This document shows, one piece after another, positions 7,841 to 17,100 of a stretch of DNA of 41,844 nt. Within the stretch, counting starts at the first letter, position 1, and each line of letters starts with the position of its first letter. Source of the stretch: a virus; IMG/VR virus record IMGVR_UViG_3300025325_000055, positions 1 to 41,844 of that record. One strand, given 5' to 3'. Under the pieces are notes generated by a model, which was given only the letters and a program-made list of their open reading frames with translations, was not told where the DNA came from and did no database searches. The translations under genes were made by a program, and so were the position numbers.

Positions 7841-9811
7841 TTACGTTACCGTGATATTCGTCCCCGATGGGAAGATGCCAGTGTTCGTGGAGCGCCAGCG
7901 CCGATAGGTCTCTTGGTATCCCCACTGGTTAGTATGCACAATATCAGACTGGTAGGCTCCATCAATACCAAAACCAGTCGCGTCATCCTTGATAGTCGCC
8001 AAGTCTGGGACGCGATCTGGATGGCAGAACCAGAGGTATTCCCCAGCCTCAATCTTGATGGCTGTGTATGTCCTTGCCACGCTCGATGAGACAACAGACT
8101 CCCCATCCACCGTATCGTCAAGAGTCAGTATCTGCGCATCGGTGATGTCCGCTCCTGTGTGCGGTCCCATGTAGATGCGATTGTTAGGCTGTGACGTCTG
8201 GGTAACTACTGTTACAGCGCCTAGATTTTGATTGGCAGAACGCCACTCGTGGAATGTCTCACCCCCTGCAGGACCATTAAAATCGTTGGTGAATCCTGCA
8301 AGAGTAGATAGATCATTGAAAGCTACTATCTCAGAGGCGATGGCAAAGTATAGGGTACCGGTCACTGCCTCACGGTAGGCAAACCAGCAGTACTCGCCGG
8401 CACCTATCGTTACTGCAAAGCTGCCGGATCTGCTATTAGTAAGATCCGAAACCCCACCCGCCCCATCCAAGGCTCGAACCTGCGCCACGGATAGCAGCGT
8501 TGCCTGTGCATTGGGCCCCATGTAACGACGCTGATTGTAGGTGATAGTAACTGTTCGTTGCAATCCTCCCTGCCCCGCCACCGTTGCAGTTGCTGTGAAG
8601 ATCCTAGTGCTGCCAACTGTCGTACCACGATAGAAGTTCGGAGAATCGGCATACGCAAGAAATGGGGTGACAAGAGAGATAGGGTAGTCTGCTCCGCTTA
8701 CCTCTCCCCCACTGATGTCAATAGAGCAAGCTGATGGTGTTCCCACATAAGTTAATGCATGGTCATGTAGTGTGGGAGCGGTCTCGAGCTCGCTCGCTCC
8801 GCCCACCTCATGTGTAGCCGACGAGAAACCGTCGACTGTATAACCAGAAATCGAAGGTGTGAAAGTCTGCGGATTGAGAAGGTACTGCTCGATCCAGAAC
8901 CCTATCGTCGCATCGTAAATCAGCTTCATCGTCCCACCTGGCTGGATAGTCAGAGTGTTTGCTGTCAGACGAAGTAGGGATCCGCCGAGAGCATTGACAT
9001 CCTGCAGGGTGATATTGAATGAGCCTACATTTTTAAGGAATGCTGCTTGGCCGTCGCGCCCCGCAGCAATAGTTGGTTGGGAAGTGAGAGTATAGGCTGC
9101 ATTGGCCGAGAGGAGACGATAGGGCGAACCATCCGTAACTGTAATGGTATCCGAAGCTGCCGTGATATTCTGGACAGACTGCTTCGTATACAGTTCGGTG
9201 ATGCCGCCGGCGCCGCCAGGAAGATTCCCGACTTGCACCCGCTTCTTGACGTTCCCCGCCGCTGAGTCCTCGACGACAACCAAGTCCGCAGCGACAGGCG
9301 TCACCTTCTCGGCAATAGCCGCAATCTCCCCCGCTACGTCAACATGGATAGCATCAAGATCATTACCAGGATCGCCAGGGTGGCTGTGTAGGGTAGTTGC
9401 ACCTCCACTTACCAGCTCGTCCAACTGACCCCCACCAGCACCTGTGTCTGTGTGTGAAGCAAGAGTGTGGCCTACTAGGGGTACACCGCCACCAGGCAAA
9501 AATGCAGGACGATAGGCCACAATGCGAAGGATGTCCTCAGTGCCCTTTTGAGCAGTAAATGTCACCCGTCCGGTAAGGTAATCAAACGTGTATCCAGTTG
9601 CTGGTAATCCGGACTCTGTGATTACTGCAACATAACCGCTTCCGTGGCCGGGATGGAGATAGTTGTCAAGAACAATGTCATTCCTAACAACAACCCAGAC
9701 AAATCCACCAGGGTTATCCGGGTCGATCACGAGAAGCTGATCCACCTTCTCGATGATCGTGGTGGACTCCGTCGGAGGAGCTGCCGATATTGGTACCAGC
9801 CAGACGGCCAC
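7841..9811 (-). CDS. Tail fibre with duplicated C-terminal domain
   Basis: This 656-residue protein starts at GTG 9811 behind AGGGGA. Residues 1-110 look like a fibre attachment domain (VWVVVRNDIVLDN, then a TGYTFDYLTGRVTF strand pair). Next is a histidine-containing linker (HTLASHTDTGAGGGQLDEL, LHSHPGDPGNDLDAIH) typical of trimeric fibres with bound metal. The middle is beta-rich. Residues about 430-540 and 547-656 are diverged copies of one domain (YMGP, then ITDAQ or LSVAQ, AGEYxWF, and FHEWRS or YRRWRS near each end). The last domain ends the protein, so it is probably the host-contact tip. Confidence 0.75.
   Translation of the reverse strand: MAVWLVPISAAPPTESTTIIEKVDQLLVIDPDNPGGFVWVVVRNDIVLDNYLHPGHGSGYVAVITESGLPATGYTFDYLTGRVTFTAQKGTEDILRIVAYRPAFLPGGGVPLVGHTLASHTDTGAGGGQLDELVSGGATTLHSHPGDPGNDLDAIHVDVAGEIAAIAEKVTPVAADLVVVEDSAAGNVKKRVQVGNLPGGAGGITELYTKQSVQNITAASDTITVTDGSPYRLLSANAAYTLTSQPTIAAGRDGQAAFLKNVGSFNITLQDVNALGGSLLRLTANTLTIQPGGTMKLIYDATIGFWIEQYLLNPQTFTPSISGYTVDGFSSATHEVGGASELETAPTLHDHALTYVGTPSACSIDISGGEVSGADYPISLVTPFLAYADSPNFYRGTTVGSTRIFTATATVAGQGGLQRTVTITYNQRRYMGPNAQATLLSVAQVRALDGAGGVSDLTNSRSGSFAVTIGAGEYCWFAYREAVTGTLYFAIASEIVAFNDLSTLAGFTNDFNGPAGGETFHEWRSANQNLGAVTVVTQTSQPNNRIYMGPHTGADITDAQILTLDDTVDGESVVSSSVARTYTAIKIEAGEYLWFCHPDRVPDLATIKDDATGFGIDGAYQSDIVHTNQWGYQETYRRWRSTNTGIFPSGTNITVT
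7844..8524 (-). repeat. Diverged tandem pair of C-terminal fibre domains
   Basis: Residues about 430-546 and 547-656 share YMGP at the start, IGAGEYCWFAYR versus IEAGEYLWFCHP in the middle and an aromatic-Arg-Trp-Arg-Ser motif near the end. Identity is much lower than in the neighbouring fibre's duplication, so the copies are older or under strong selection for change. Confidence 0.65.
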
Positions 9812-9814
9812 TAT

Positions 9815-10804
9815 CTATCCCCTAGCGCCCCAGAACCCGACCCAATCAACGAGCCACGATCTGTTAGCCGAACCCTGATTCGTCAGACGCAGCGTGAATC
9901 CCAAGTTACTCGTAGGTAGGGTGACCGAGTGGGTTGCCTTGAGAACATCATCGATGTAGAACTTGACTTCTGTTGTCGACATGATCTCTATCGACAAGAG
10001 GTTCACCCCAGTGAAGACAATCCCTGTATCAGTATTGACGAGATCGGCACCACCGGATCGTGTTATAGCGTGCCAGTTGCCGTCTGTTTGGCCATCAGCA
10101 AAGAAGAAGATACCGGAGGTAGGCTTAACCGCCCCTCCCGGATACGTGTCCACCAGCCCGGTGTAGGCCCACGTAGAGCTTGTGGCATTGATTTGTATGC
10201 TCCTTGCCCGGATAAGAGCCGGGACATTAGCGGCCCCAATGGCATAGAAGTTGCTGGTTCTGACGAAAATAGAGCCACCAGAACCGGCACTAGTGACGAG
10301 AGATGCCTGCGACCTACTCGTATCTCCAATGTCAAACGTGCCACCAAGACTTGTGATCCAGCGCCAACCGGATTGCCCCCCACTGCCAGCATCGGAACCT
10401 CCTTGCAATAGAGGAGAAGGACCAAGGAAGTCATCGAAGAAGTGCTCACATGCCTCCGGGTTGTGCCCTATAAGGCGCCACTTACTACCGTCCCAGAGAA
10501 ACTCGGCACCTAGGTCAGTCGTGTACCACCGCAGACCTGCCAGGGCAGGAGAAGAGGCTAGCATGGACGCATATGTGCCTTGAGCAAACAGCTCAGTGAA
10601 CTGCTTACCCTCGAACTTATCCGCATCCAAGCCACTGGCAGCACCCTGCGGAGAGATACTAGCCGGAGGGATCAGCCTGCCATCCTCGGCCGCGCCGCCG
10701 TGTCTGTGACCTGTAGAGACATTCAGGACGTCGGCACGGAGGTTGTTGTATTGGCTGTCTAGGATATTGTCGCCAGCGCTGACTGGACTGCTGATTGGTG
10801 GCAT
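9815..10804 (-). CDS. Tail fibre with lectin-like C-terminal domain
   Basis: This 329-residue protein has an N-terminal segment (SAGDNILDSQYNNLRADV, then STGHRHGG) that I recognise as the usual opening of phage fibre proteins which attach to the tail tip. A short region follows (YTTDLGAEFLWDGSKWRL) and then about 190 residues of beta-rich sequence ending FYIDDVLKATHSV and WLVDWVGFW. That pattern fits a concanavalin or laminin-G type jelly roll, which often binds sugars. No catalytic residues are apparent. It lies 11 bases downstream of the next gene in the same transcript. Confidence 0.7.
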   Translation of the reverse strand: MPPISSPVSAGDNILDSQYNNLRADVLNVSTGHRHGGAAEDGRLIPPASISPQGAASGLDADKFEGKQFTELFAQGTYASMLASSPALAGLRWYTTDLGAEFLWDGSKWRLIGHNPEACEHFFDDFLGPSPLLQGGSDAGSGGQSGWRWITSLGGTFDIGDTSRSQASLVTSAGSGGSIFVRTSNFYAIGAANVPALIRARSIQINATSSTWAYTGLVDTYPGGAVKPTSGIFFFADGQTDGNWHAITRSGGADLVNTDTGIVFTGVNLLSIEIMSTTEVKFYIDDVLKATHSVTLPTSNLGFTLRLTNQGSANRSWLVDWVGFWGARG

Positions 10805-10815
10805 CTGATCTCTCC

Positions 10816-12405
10816 CTAGTCCTCTCCATATACGTAGAATCTACCCAAGGCGTAGAGTGCTGCGATCTCAGCATCAGACAGGACTCTGCTGAATGCCAAG
10901 GCAGGTCCTAGCTTGGCATTTGTAGTTACGAGACCGCTCCCCCCTCCCCATGTGGGTTGAGCAGTTATGGCACTGATGAGAGTGGCGATCGCAACCTTGG
11001 ACATCGCAGCACCATTAAGACTGAGACCAAGGCCATTGACATCCCAGCCAACAACCAAGAAGGCGTAGTCATTGTTCGTCGGTGTGTCACCAGCTGTCCT
11101 AGTCACTGTCACACCACTACGCGTATACACCGCAGTCCATAGATTGCTAGCACTATCCCAATACAAGCTGATAGTGTTACTGCCGTCTTGGCGCCAGTCG
11201 AAGACCAGCGCTCCATTGGATGGTTCCACTGCCCCAAATCGAGCCCAGACAGCGATACACCCGGCCTGCGAGTCCAACGCCAACAGACCACCAGTCATGT
11301 AGCCAGAAGCTGCTGGGAGCCACATTGAGGTGTAGGTCCACGGATGGCTTGTTACCGCAGGGAATGTGCCAGCGCCGGTCTCGGCTAGTTGAGCTGTCAC
11401 GTCGGCGCTTACTGCCTGATCGTCATCCCCCTCCCACAAGAACGTATTGATCTTGGATTCGTAGTCTGGACGTATGGTCCACGTGATGTTGAGCACACTA
11501 CCTATCTGCTTCGTAAAGGCAGGTGTCAGCTCTGCCCGGGCGAGACCTGTCCCTGCCGGTTTGAAGGTTCGCAGGTTATCGATGCGAACAGTGACGGGGT
11601 GAGTCTTCGTGACAGATAGCTCGAAGCGAACGATGGCGGTCTTGTCCGGGCTACCGGTGATTGTGGCCGCTGTCAGATCTAGATCGAAGTAGTTCCAACC
11701 ATTCACCAAGCCGGAAGCTGCCACCGTCCATGCCCACTGGTGCTGTCCGGTCGTGATGCTGGACGATAGCTGTATGGCAATATTCCCAGAGAGCTTGGTC
11801 TTGTCATCGACATAGAACCAGACCTGCAGAGCCGTGTCAGCCAAGGAGATATCGGCAGAGAGCGTGGTCTTCTTGAAAGTCAGATCAGCTGGTCCAGCTC
11901 CTGAGCTAGCAGACTCCAAGCTGCCCGTCCCCTGCATCCTGTCCGAAGTCTCCACAGATAAGGTTTGACCGGCGCCGGTGCTCCAACCAGTTATTGCATC
12001 GAGAGCGTCAAGGATTACAACAACTGCATCGGCACTGAAGAGCATGACCTCTTCAATATCCCCTGCGATCTCAGCCGCACCAAACACTGCTCGGTACCGA
12101 GTCCCATCGGACAGTACCTGTGGGGACGTAGCCAGATCCTTCCGGAAGAACTCGTCCACCATCTCAGTCACTGTCTTCTGGTTCACGCTGGCAGCCTCTT
12201 GGCCGGCACCGATAGCCAAGAAGCCAGGCAGTACGGAACTCTGCCCTGCCAGCCACTTGGATATCTCGTTGCGGAAGGCGTATGTCACCACGTTGTCTAG
12301 CACTCTGGTCGTACGTAGAATCAGTCCCCCCGCAGTAACCTCCTCCAGCTCCAGTTCTATGGTGCCGCGGGGACGAGAGAGAGCTATCTGATCCGTTATT
12401 GCCAT
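10816..12405 (-). CDS. Tail-tip or fibre protein with laminin-G-like domains
   Basis: I choose the ATG at 12405, preceded by GAGAAGGTG, over the extended frame to 12468, which would overlap the previous gene more. The product has 529 residues. The first 130 look like a tail-attached domain (TYAFRNEISKWLAG, MVDEFFRKDLA). Residues about 135-290 form a first beta-sandwich (SLESASS, VWFYVDD, GWNYFDLDL, VRIDNLR), and about 360-525 a second (AVWARFG, ISLYWDSASNLW, AFLVVGWDVNGLGLSLNG) ending in FSRVLSDAEIAALYALG, a typical laminin-G domain end. It probably binds polysaccharide at the cell surface. Confidence 0.7.
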   Translation of the reverse strand: MAITDQIALSRPRGTIELELEEVTAGGLILRTTRVLDNVVTYAFRNEISKWLAGQSSVLPGFLAIGAGQEAASVNQKTVTEMVDEFFRKDLATSPQVLSDGTRYRAVFGAAEIAGDIEEVMLFSADAVVVILDALDAITGWSTGAGQTLSVETSDRMQGTGSLESASSGAGPADLTFKKTTLSADISLADTALQVWFYVDDKTKLSGNIAIQLSSSITTGQHQWAWTVAASGLVNGWNYFDLDLTAATITGSPDKTAIVRFELSVTKTHPVTVRIDNLRTFKPAGTGLARAELTPAFTKQIGSVLNITWTIRPDYESKINTFLWEGDDDQAVSADVTAQLAETGAGTFPAVTSHPWTYTSMWLPAASGYMTGGLLALDSQAGCIAVWARFGAVEPSNGALVFDWRQDGSNTISLYWDSASNLWTAVYTRSGVTVTRTAGDTPTNNDYAFLVVGWDVNGLGLSLNGAAMSKVAIATLISAITAQPTWGGGSGLVTTNAKLGPALAFSRVLSDAEIAALYALGRFYVYGED

Positions 12406-12647
12406 TTGGCACCTTCTCCCCAGAGAACGTTGTTGGAGACTCTTGACCATGTAGTTACAGCACCCCACTTCGGCGTCAAGGAGGGCTGGGTGTCATCCAT
12501 CACAACCCTGTCAGCTGTAGGCGGCTGCTCTGGCAAGTCCCTAATACGCACAGTCGTGGAGTGAGGAGAGCGTTTGAAGGTCCGGTTATGACGATCAAAC
12601 AGCTCTCTCAGAATTCTTGTCAGTTCGGAAGTACCACGAAGAGACAT
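12396..12647 (-). CDS. Small tail-module protein of unknown function
   Basis: This 83-residue frame starts with ATG 12647 behind AGGTGA and overlaps the next gene by ten bases. The N-terminal 30 residues are a basic amphipathic helix (LTRILRELFDRHNRTFKR); the rest is polar and ends in a Trp-rich tail. The tight fit between hub and fibre genes, with overlaps on one side and a seven-base gap on the other, argues for a real structural or assembly gene. I do not recognise the family. Confidence 0.65.
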   Translation of the reverse strand: MSLRGTSELTRILRELFDRHNRTFKRSPHSTTVRIRDLPEQPPTADRVVMDDTQPSLTPKWGAVTTWSRVSNNVLWGEGAKWQ

Positions 12648-12654
12648 AGTTCAC

Positions 12655-14049
12655 CTATCCCATAATTGCCCTGTTGGCAAACTCAACGATAGTCTCGAAG
12701 ACAACACCGTCTGGCTGATCCTCGGCTGGGAGAACCTGCTTGGTTACTTGCTGTACCCAGACTGGTATGTCCACCTTCACTGCTGTCTTCCAGAATGTCT
12801 CTGCATCGAAGAGATCACGCTTGGATGACTTCAGGTCAAAGGTCTGTCCAGCTTTCCAACCCTTCAGTTGCTGCGTGCGAAATGTGCCTGTAACCTCAGG
12901 CCAAGCTGTCTGTGTCAGTAGTATCAGCCCATAGGCCTCAGCTGACTCTTGGCTACCGAGCCTGGCACCATCCAAGGATTCCATGTGTTCGTATATGCCG
13001 GCGGTGCCTTGACCCCATGTCAGGCCCTCCCTGTCCGCCATCATCTTCTGGCTGTCGATGTCCTCAACCATGAAGACGATGTCCTCGCGCATAGGCTTGG
13101 TGGTCACCTCGATGATCTCGTTGGGTTCGAGCACGACCTTGTCCTCTGAGTCGAGAGGAAATCTGATACCAACGTTGAGCAAACAAACGTAAACTGTGTC
13201 TGGATCCCCACGCAGAGTGCCCTCAGCCGCGTCCAGAGGGTCAAGAGCGGGGTTCCACATCTTGGTGCTACCATCAGGCTTCTTGGAGACAACACTGGTG
13301 GTCCCTACGCCCTCAGGCTCTTGGAAGAGGGAGAAGAACGAGGCGACACCGTCACTGATAAAGGTGTCCTGCCTGCTGTCCGCGTCCGGTACAACCCCAT
13401 CCTTGAGGAAGATCCTGTTCTTGACTTGGCTGGCATCTTCCTGCCACGCCATGTCTCCTAGCTGCAGGTCGGTGTCCACATCGTACTGATTACCAGTCAG
13501 GGGAGAGATGAAGTCTGGAGGAGGGATGAAATGCAGGACTTTGTCCACATCGATGTACCAGACGTAGCCGCTGAGAGTGGCCAGCTGGTCTAGGATGGAT
13601 GACACGGTCGAGTAGTCATACTGCTGCTCCGGGATCAGCACCCCGTCTTGTATCTGTGTTAGATCCACGGCGAACTCTGGTGCGAAGTCGCCAAGCACCT
13701 CTTTGACGATGTCGCCGGCCAAGCTGGGGCCAATCTCTTGGATTACGACAAGCTGTCTGTCGAGCCGTCTGCTCCAATCGTTGCAGGTTATCTGGTAAAG
13801 ATAAGCATCAGGGTTGATGAGACGAACCTCTTGGGCTGTTGTCACCTCTCCTGCGAACTCAATGGAGCCGTCGACGTCAATGGAGACCTCGTTGCCAGAC
13901 ACCGGCCGATTGGCTATATCTGCAGAGAGGATGATCATATCGAACTGAGCCGTATCCATACGGGCAGGGATGGAGTCTCGGATCTCAATAGTCTCCATCC
14001 GCACCCTCAAGGTTTGATCCACCCCATCGATGGTAATCGTGACAGGCAA
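12655..14049 (-). CDS. Tail hub (baseplate) protein, gp27-like
   Basis: This 464-residue protein lies directly downstream of the tape measure gene, the usual place for the siphovirus tail hub. It starts at a TTG (14049) nine bases after AAGGAG, with no better alternative nearby. The first 100 residues have the pattern of the hub beta-barrel (ITIDGVDQTLRV, IEIRDSIPARMDTAQFDM, EFAGEVTTAQEV, YQITCNDWSRRLDRQLV). They are followed by a segment around SILDQLATLSGYVWYIDVDKVLHF that is characteristic of gp27/Tal-type hubs. The C-terminus (VDIPVWVQQVTKQ...VVFETIVEFAN) closes the fold. It should form the trimer at the tail tip that closes the tube and carries the fibres. Confidence 0.75.
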   Translation of the reverse strand: MPVTITIDGVDQTLRVRMETIEIRDSIPARMDTAQFDMIILSADIANRPVSGNEVSIDVDGSIEFAGEVTTAQEVRLINPDAYLYQITCNDWSRRLDRQLVVIQEIGPSLAGDIVKEVLGDFAPEFAVDLTQIQDGVLIPEQQYDYSTVSSILDQLATLSGYVWYIDVDKVLHFIPPPDFISPLTGNQYDVDTDLQLGDMAWQEDASQVKNRIFLKDGVVPDADSRQDTFISDGVASFFSLFQEPEGVGTTSVVSKKPDGSTKMWNPALDPLDAAEGTLRGDPDTVYVCLLNVGIRFPLDSEDKVVLEPNEIIEVTTKPMREDIVFMVEDIDSQKMMADREGLTWGQGTAGIYEHMESLDGARLGSQESAEAYGLILLTQTAWPEVTGTFRTQQLKGWKAGQTFDLKSSKRDLFDAETFWKTAVKVDIPVWVQQVTKQVLPAEDQPDGVVFETIVEFANRAIMG

Positions 14050-14172
14050 TTAAGGAAACTCCTTGAGGCCTGTAGAGGCCACCAGAGGGCCGTAGGACAA
14101 CAGAGGGCCACTCCACCTATCGGCTGTGATAAAGACGCCCGTATCGTCGCACTCAGCTCGTCTGGGTAGCAT
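14050..14172 (-). CDS. 40-residue protein between tape measure and hub
   Basis: ATG 14172 follows GAGGAG with eight bases of spacing, right after the tape measure stop codon, and the TAA at 14052-14050 abuts the hub's TTG. The 40-residue product is polar with an ADRWSGPLLSYGPL core. It fills exactly the space between two essential tail genes and has one of the better ribosome sites in the window, so it is very likely translated. A tail-tip accessory role is inferred from position only. Confidence 0.6.
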   Translation of the reverse strand: MLPRRAECDDTGVFITADRWSGPLLSYGPLVASTGLKEFP

Positions 14173-14175
14173 CAA

Positions 14176-17100
14176 CTAGCTCCTCACGAACCCTCTTCTG
14201 TACGTGCCGCGGAAGACTCGCATCTGGTGCTCGGTGACGATCTCAGCCAGCTGCTTCATCCCACCCTGGCCTACAACGTTGCCAATCTGGTAGGTGTTGA
14301 CGAAGGTGACCGGAGCTTGGGCTCCAGTGTTGCCGGCAAGAGTACCCATCAGGCCCCTTGTCTGCTGATTGCTGAGCACGCGGCTGCCTGTAGGAACAGC
14401 GACAATCTCCTCGCCCTGCTCACCCACCTTGATGAGACCGCCAGCTAGACCACCCAGTGCCTTGCTCTTCAGCCCCTCAAGCGACTTGATAGCAGTATCC
14501 AAGTTGGGGATTCCGATAGCACCCAAGATAAACTTGGTGAAGAAGCCACCCGGTATCTTGTTGAGAACCTTCAGCAGCCCAATGACTGCATCTAGCAGGG
14601 TGTTCTTAATAGACTTAACGGCACTACCAAACCCGCTGGCGATAGCACCCCCTAGACTGGATCCAACACCACTGAGTGTAGTCACCACACTACTTACCTT
14701 ACGCGCCGTGCCTATGACAGCTACCTTGGCCGCATTCAGAGCCGCGACAATCACTGCTCCCAAGTCTCCGAGACCTGACTTGAATCCGCCCAGCACCTTG
14801 CCTCCAAGCGTTACCGCTGTGTTGTAGACATCGGTGAACTTGTCCTTCATCCCTTGGATCAGCCCGGCAACCTTGCCCGTAGCCCATGTCAGGAGATTGC
14901 CTACACCGGAGGCGAGACCAGACACGATCTTTCCTCCTAGTGTTACTGCTGCCGTGAAGACTGCGGCCACGGCGCCGGTAATCGCAGAGATGATCTTACC
15001 CATGGCAGTAGTTAGCAGAGCCAATAGCTTCTGCGGCAGCTTGGCGAAGTAACCGACGATATCATCGATCAGGTCTGGAATGATGGAGGCACCCACCAGC
15101 TCCCTTGCCAGCATCTTGAAGAAGTCGATTACAGCGTCAACCAGCTCAGACACGTAACCAACAACCTTGCCTGGGAAGTCCTTGAAGTAGCCAAGAGCCG
15201 CATCGAGAGTGTTCGTAACTATTGCGACAAGGCTTCGGCGGAAGATATCCCAGACTGCCTCGATGTTATTGAGCCCTATCTCAAAGACGCCGGTTATGAC
15301 ATCCATGAACCCCGAGACCGTACGCTCTACCATGCGTAGGGGAGTAGTCACGAGACGGACGAAGTCTCTCCAAGCCCTTCCCCACTCACCACTGAGCAGG
15401 TGTCCGACCAGCGAGACCATGGCTGCCAGGCCCTCCCCAAGGGCTATGATCGGAGCCATAGCGACCTTGAAGAGTCCCCTAAGAACTTTCAGGGCCGGGG
15501 CCAGTGAGCTGGAGAGGAAGTCTACCAGCTCTTCGAATGCGATCACTACAACATCGTTGACTGTCTTCGCTAGTAGTCTAAAGAGTACTATGTGGAAATC
15601 GAGTACGGGCTGAATCTCTGCCTTGAAGATCCTAGCTAGCCCGCCCAATGCAGCAATCAGGATTGGCAGCACCGGCCCCTTGCTGAAGTCGCTGATTCCC
15701 TTGAACAAGACACCGAACGAGGACAAGAGTTCAGATGTAGCCCCGCCCAAATCACGCAGTGGTCCGAGGAAGCCAGAAAGTACACCCAACGAAGGACCCA
15801 GATCGGGCAGAGTCAGAGATGGCAGTGCCAGAGAGGGCAAGCTGATACCGCTTAGAGCCTCACGCAGCTGAGCCGGAAGCAATCCCTTCAAGAAGCTCCC
15901 TAGCTTTCCCACGCCCTCTGTGAATGCTTTCTTCACACGGTCGTCAAGGAAGATGTCCAAGGCCACGGAGGCAATAGCTCCGATTATGGCACCGGCGACG
16001 GCGCCTACGACGGTACCGACACCTGGGAATACCGCGGACCCAACAGCAGCCCCAGCCAACGCCCCACTGATGGCTCCGAAGATAACATCGGAGACGATCA
16101 GGGCCAGTCCTTGGAACTTACCCGGTACGAAAGCTTCAATCATGCTGCGAGTGAAGATCTCAGCTATCAGCAGACCTATGTTCAGCTTGGTGAACACGGC
16201 CCTCAGCATGGTCGGGATGTCCCGTATGACTAGCATCAGGCCAGCCTTCAGGCTGGAGCCGAGGATACGGAACGGGGTGGTAATCGGTGCCATCGCCAGT
16301 CGGCCGGGAGCAGTCATGCTTTTGAGGATCGTCTCGATGAGAGTGTCGGATTCTTCCTTTGCTATCTTGGAGATGACGCGCAGGCGGAGCAGGTCACCCA
16401 GAGGATCAGTGAAGTCCTTCGTAAAGAACCTAACGACTCCCTTGCCTAGACGCCCCGCGGCCGCTGCCCAGCGTCTGAGTCCACTCTCAGCTACCTCGTC
16501 GGCACTGGTACCAAACATCCGCGCCATGTCGTCAGTAAACTGACCGATAGCCCTTGCTGCTGGATTCAGTGCTCTCCCTATACGTCTGCCAAGAGCACTA
16601 CCACCAGCTCCCACGAACCCCTTCACGAAGTCGGCGAAGGCCAAGGTCACAGCGTGCAGTCCAATGACCGCCAAGTGCGAAGGCTTGCCCAAGGAGAGCA
16701 GACCATCTGCCAGGTCGACAGCGAAGTTCTTCAGCTTGGCGAACTGACCGCCGAGGTTCAAGGACTTGAGCATCTGAGCAAGAGCCCGGAGCTGGTCGAT
16801 AACGGGCTTGATAAGTTGGAGGAAGCGGCGGAAGGCGCCGGCAGCCAGATGGATGAAGGCAGCTAGCTTGACGAGAGCTGCCGACAGCAGCACTGCCAAC
16901 TTCAGCGCTAGCAGAAGGCTGCCCACTACCAGAACTCCAATCGTCTTGCCAAACTTCTCTGTGTCAGGAACAAGGAGCTGCATGGCCGTACGCATGTTGG
17001 TAAGGAACTTGTTCCACAGCCTCTGCGCCGGCTCGGAAGCCTTTAGGCCTCGCACGAGTAGGGAGACTGTATTGAGAAGGTTAGCCAGACCATTCATGGC

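Noticed and set aside
12405-12468. Upstream extension of the laminin-G-like fibre protein
   Set aside because: ATG 12405 has a good ribosome site, and the extension would run through the end of the neighbouring gene.
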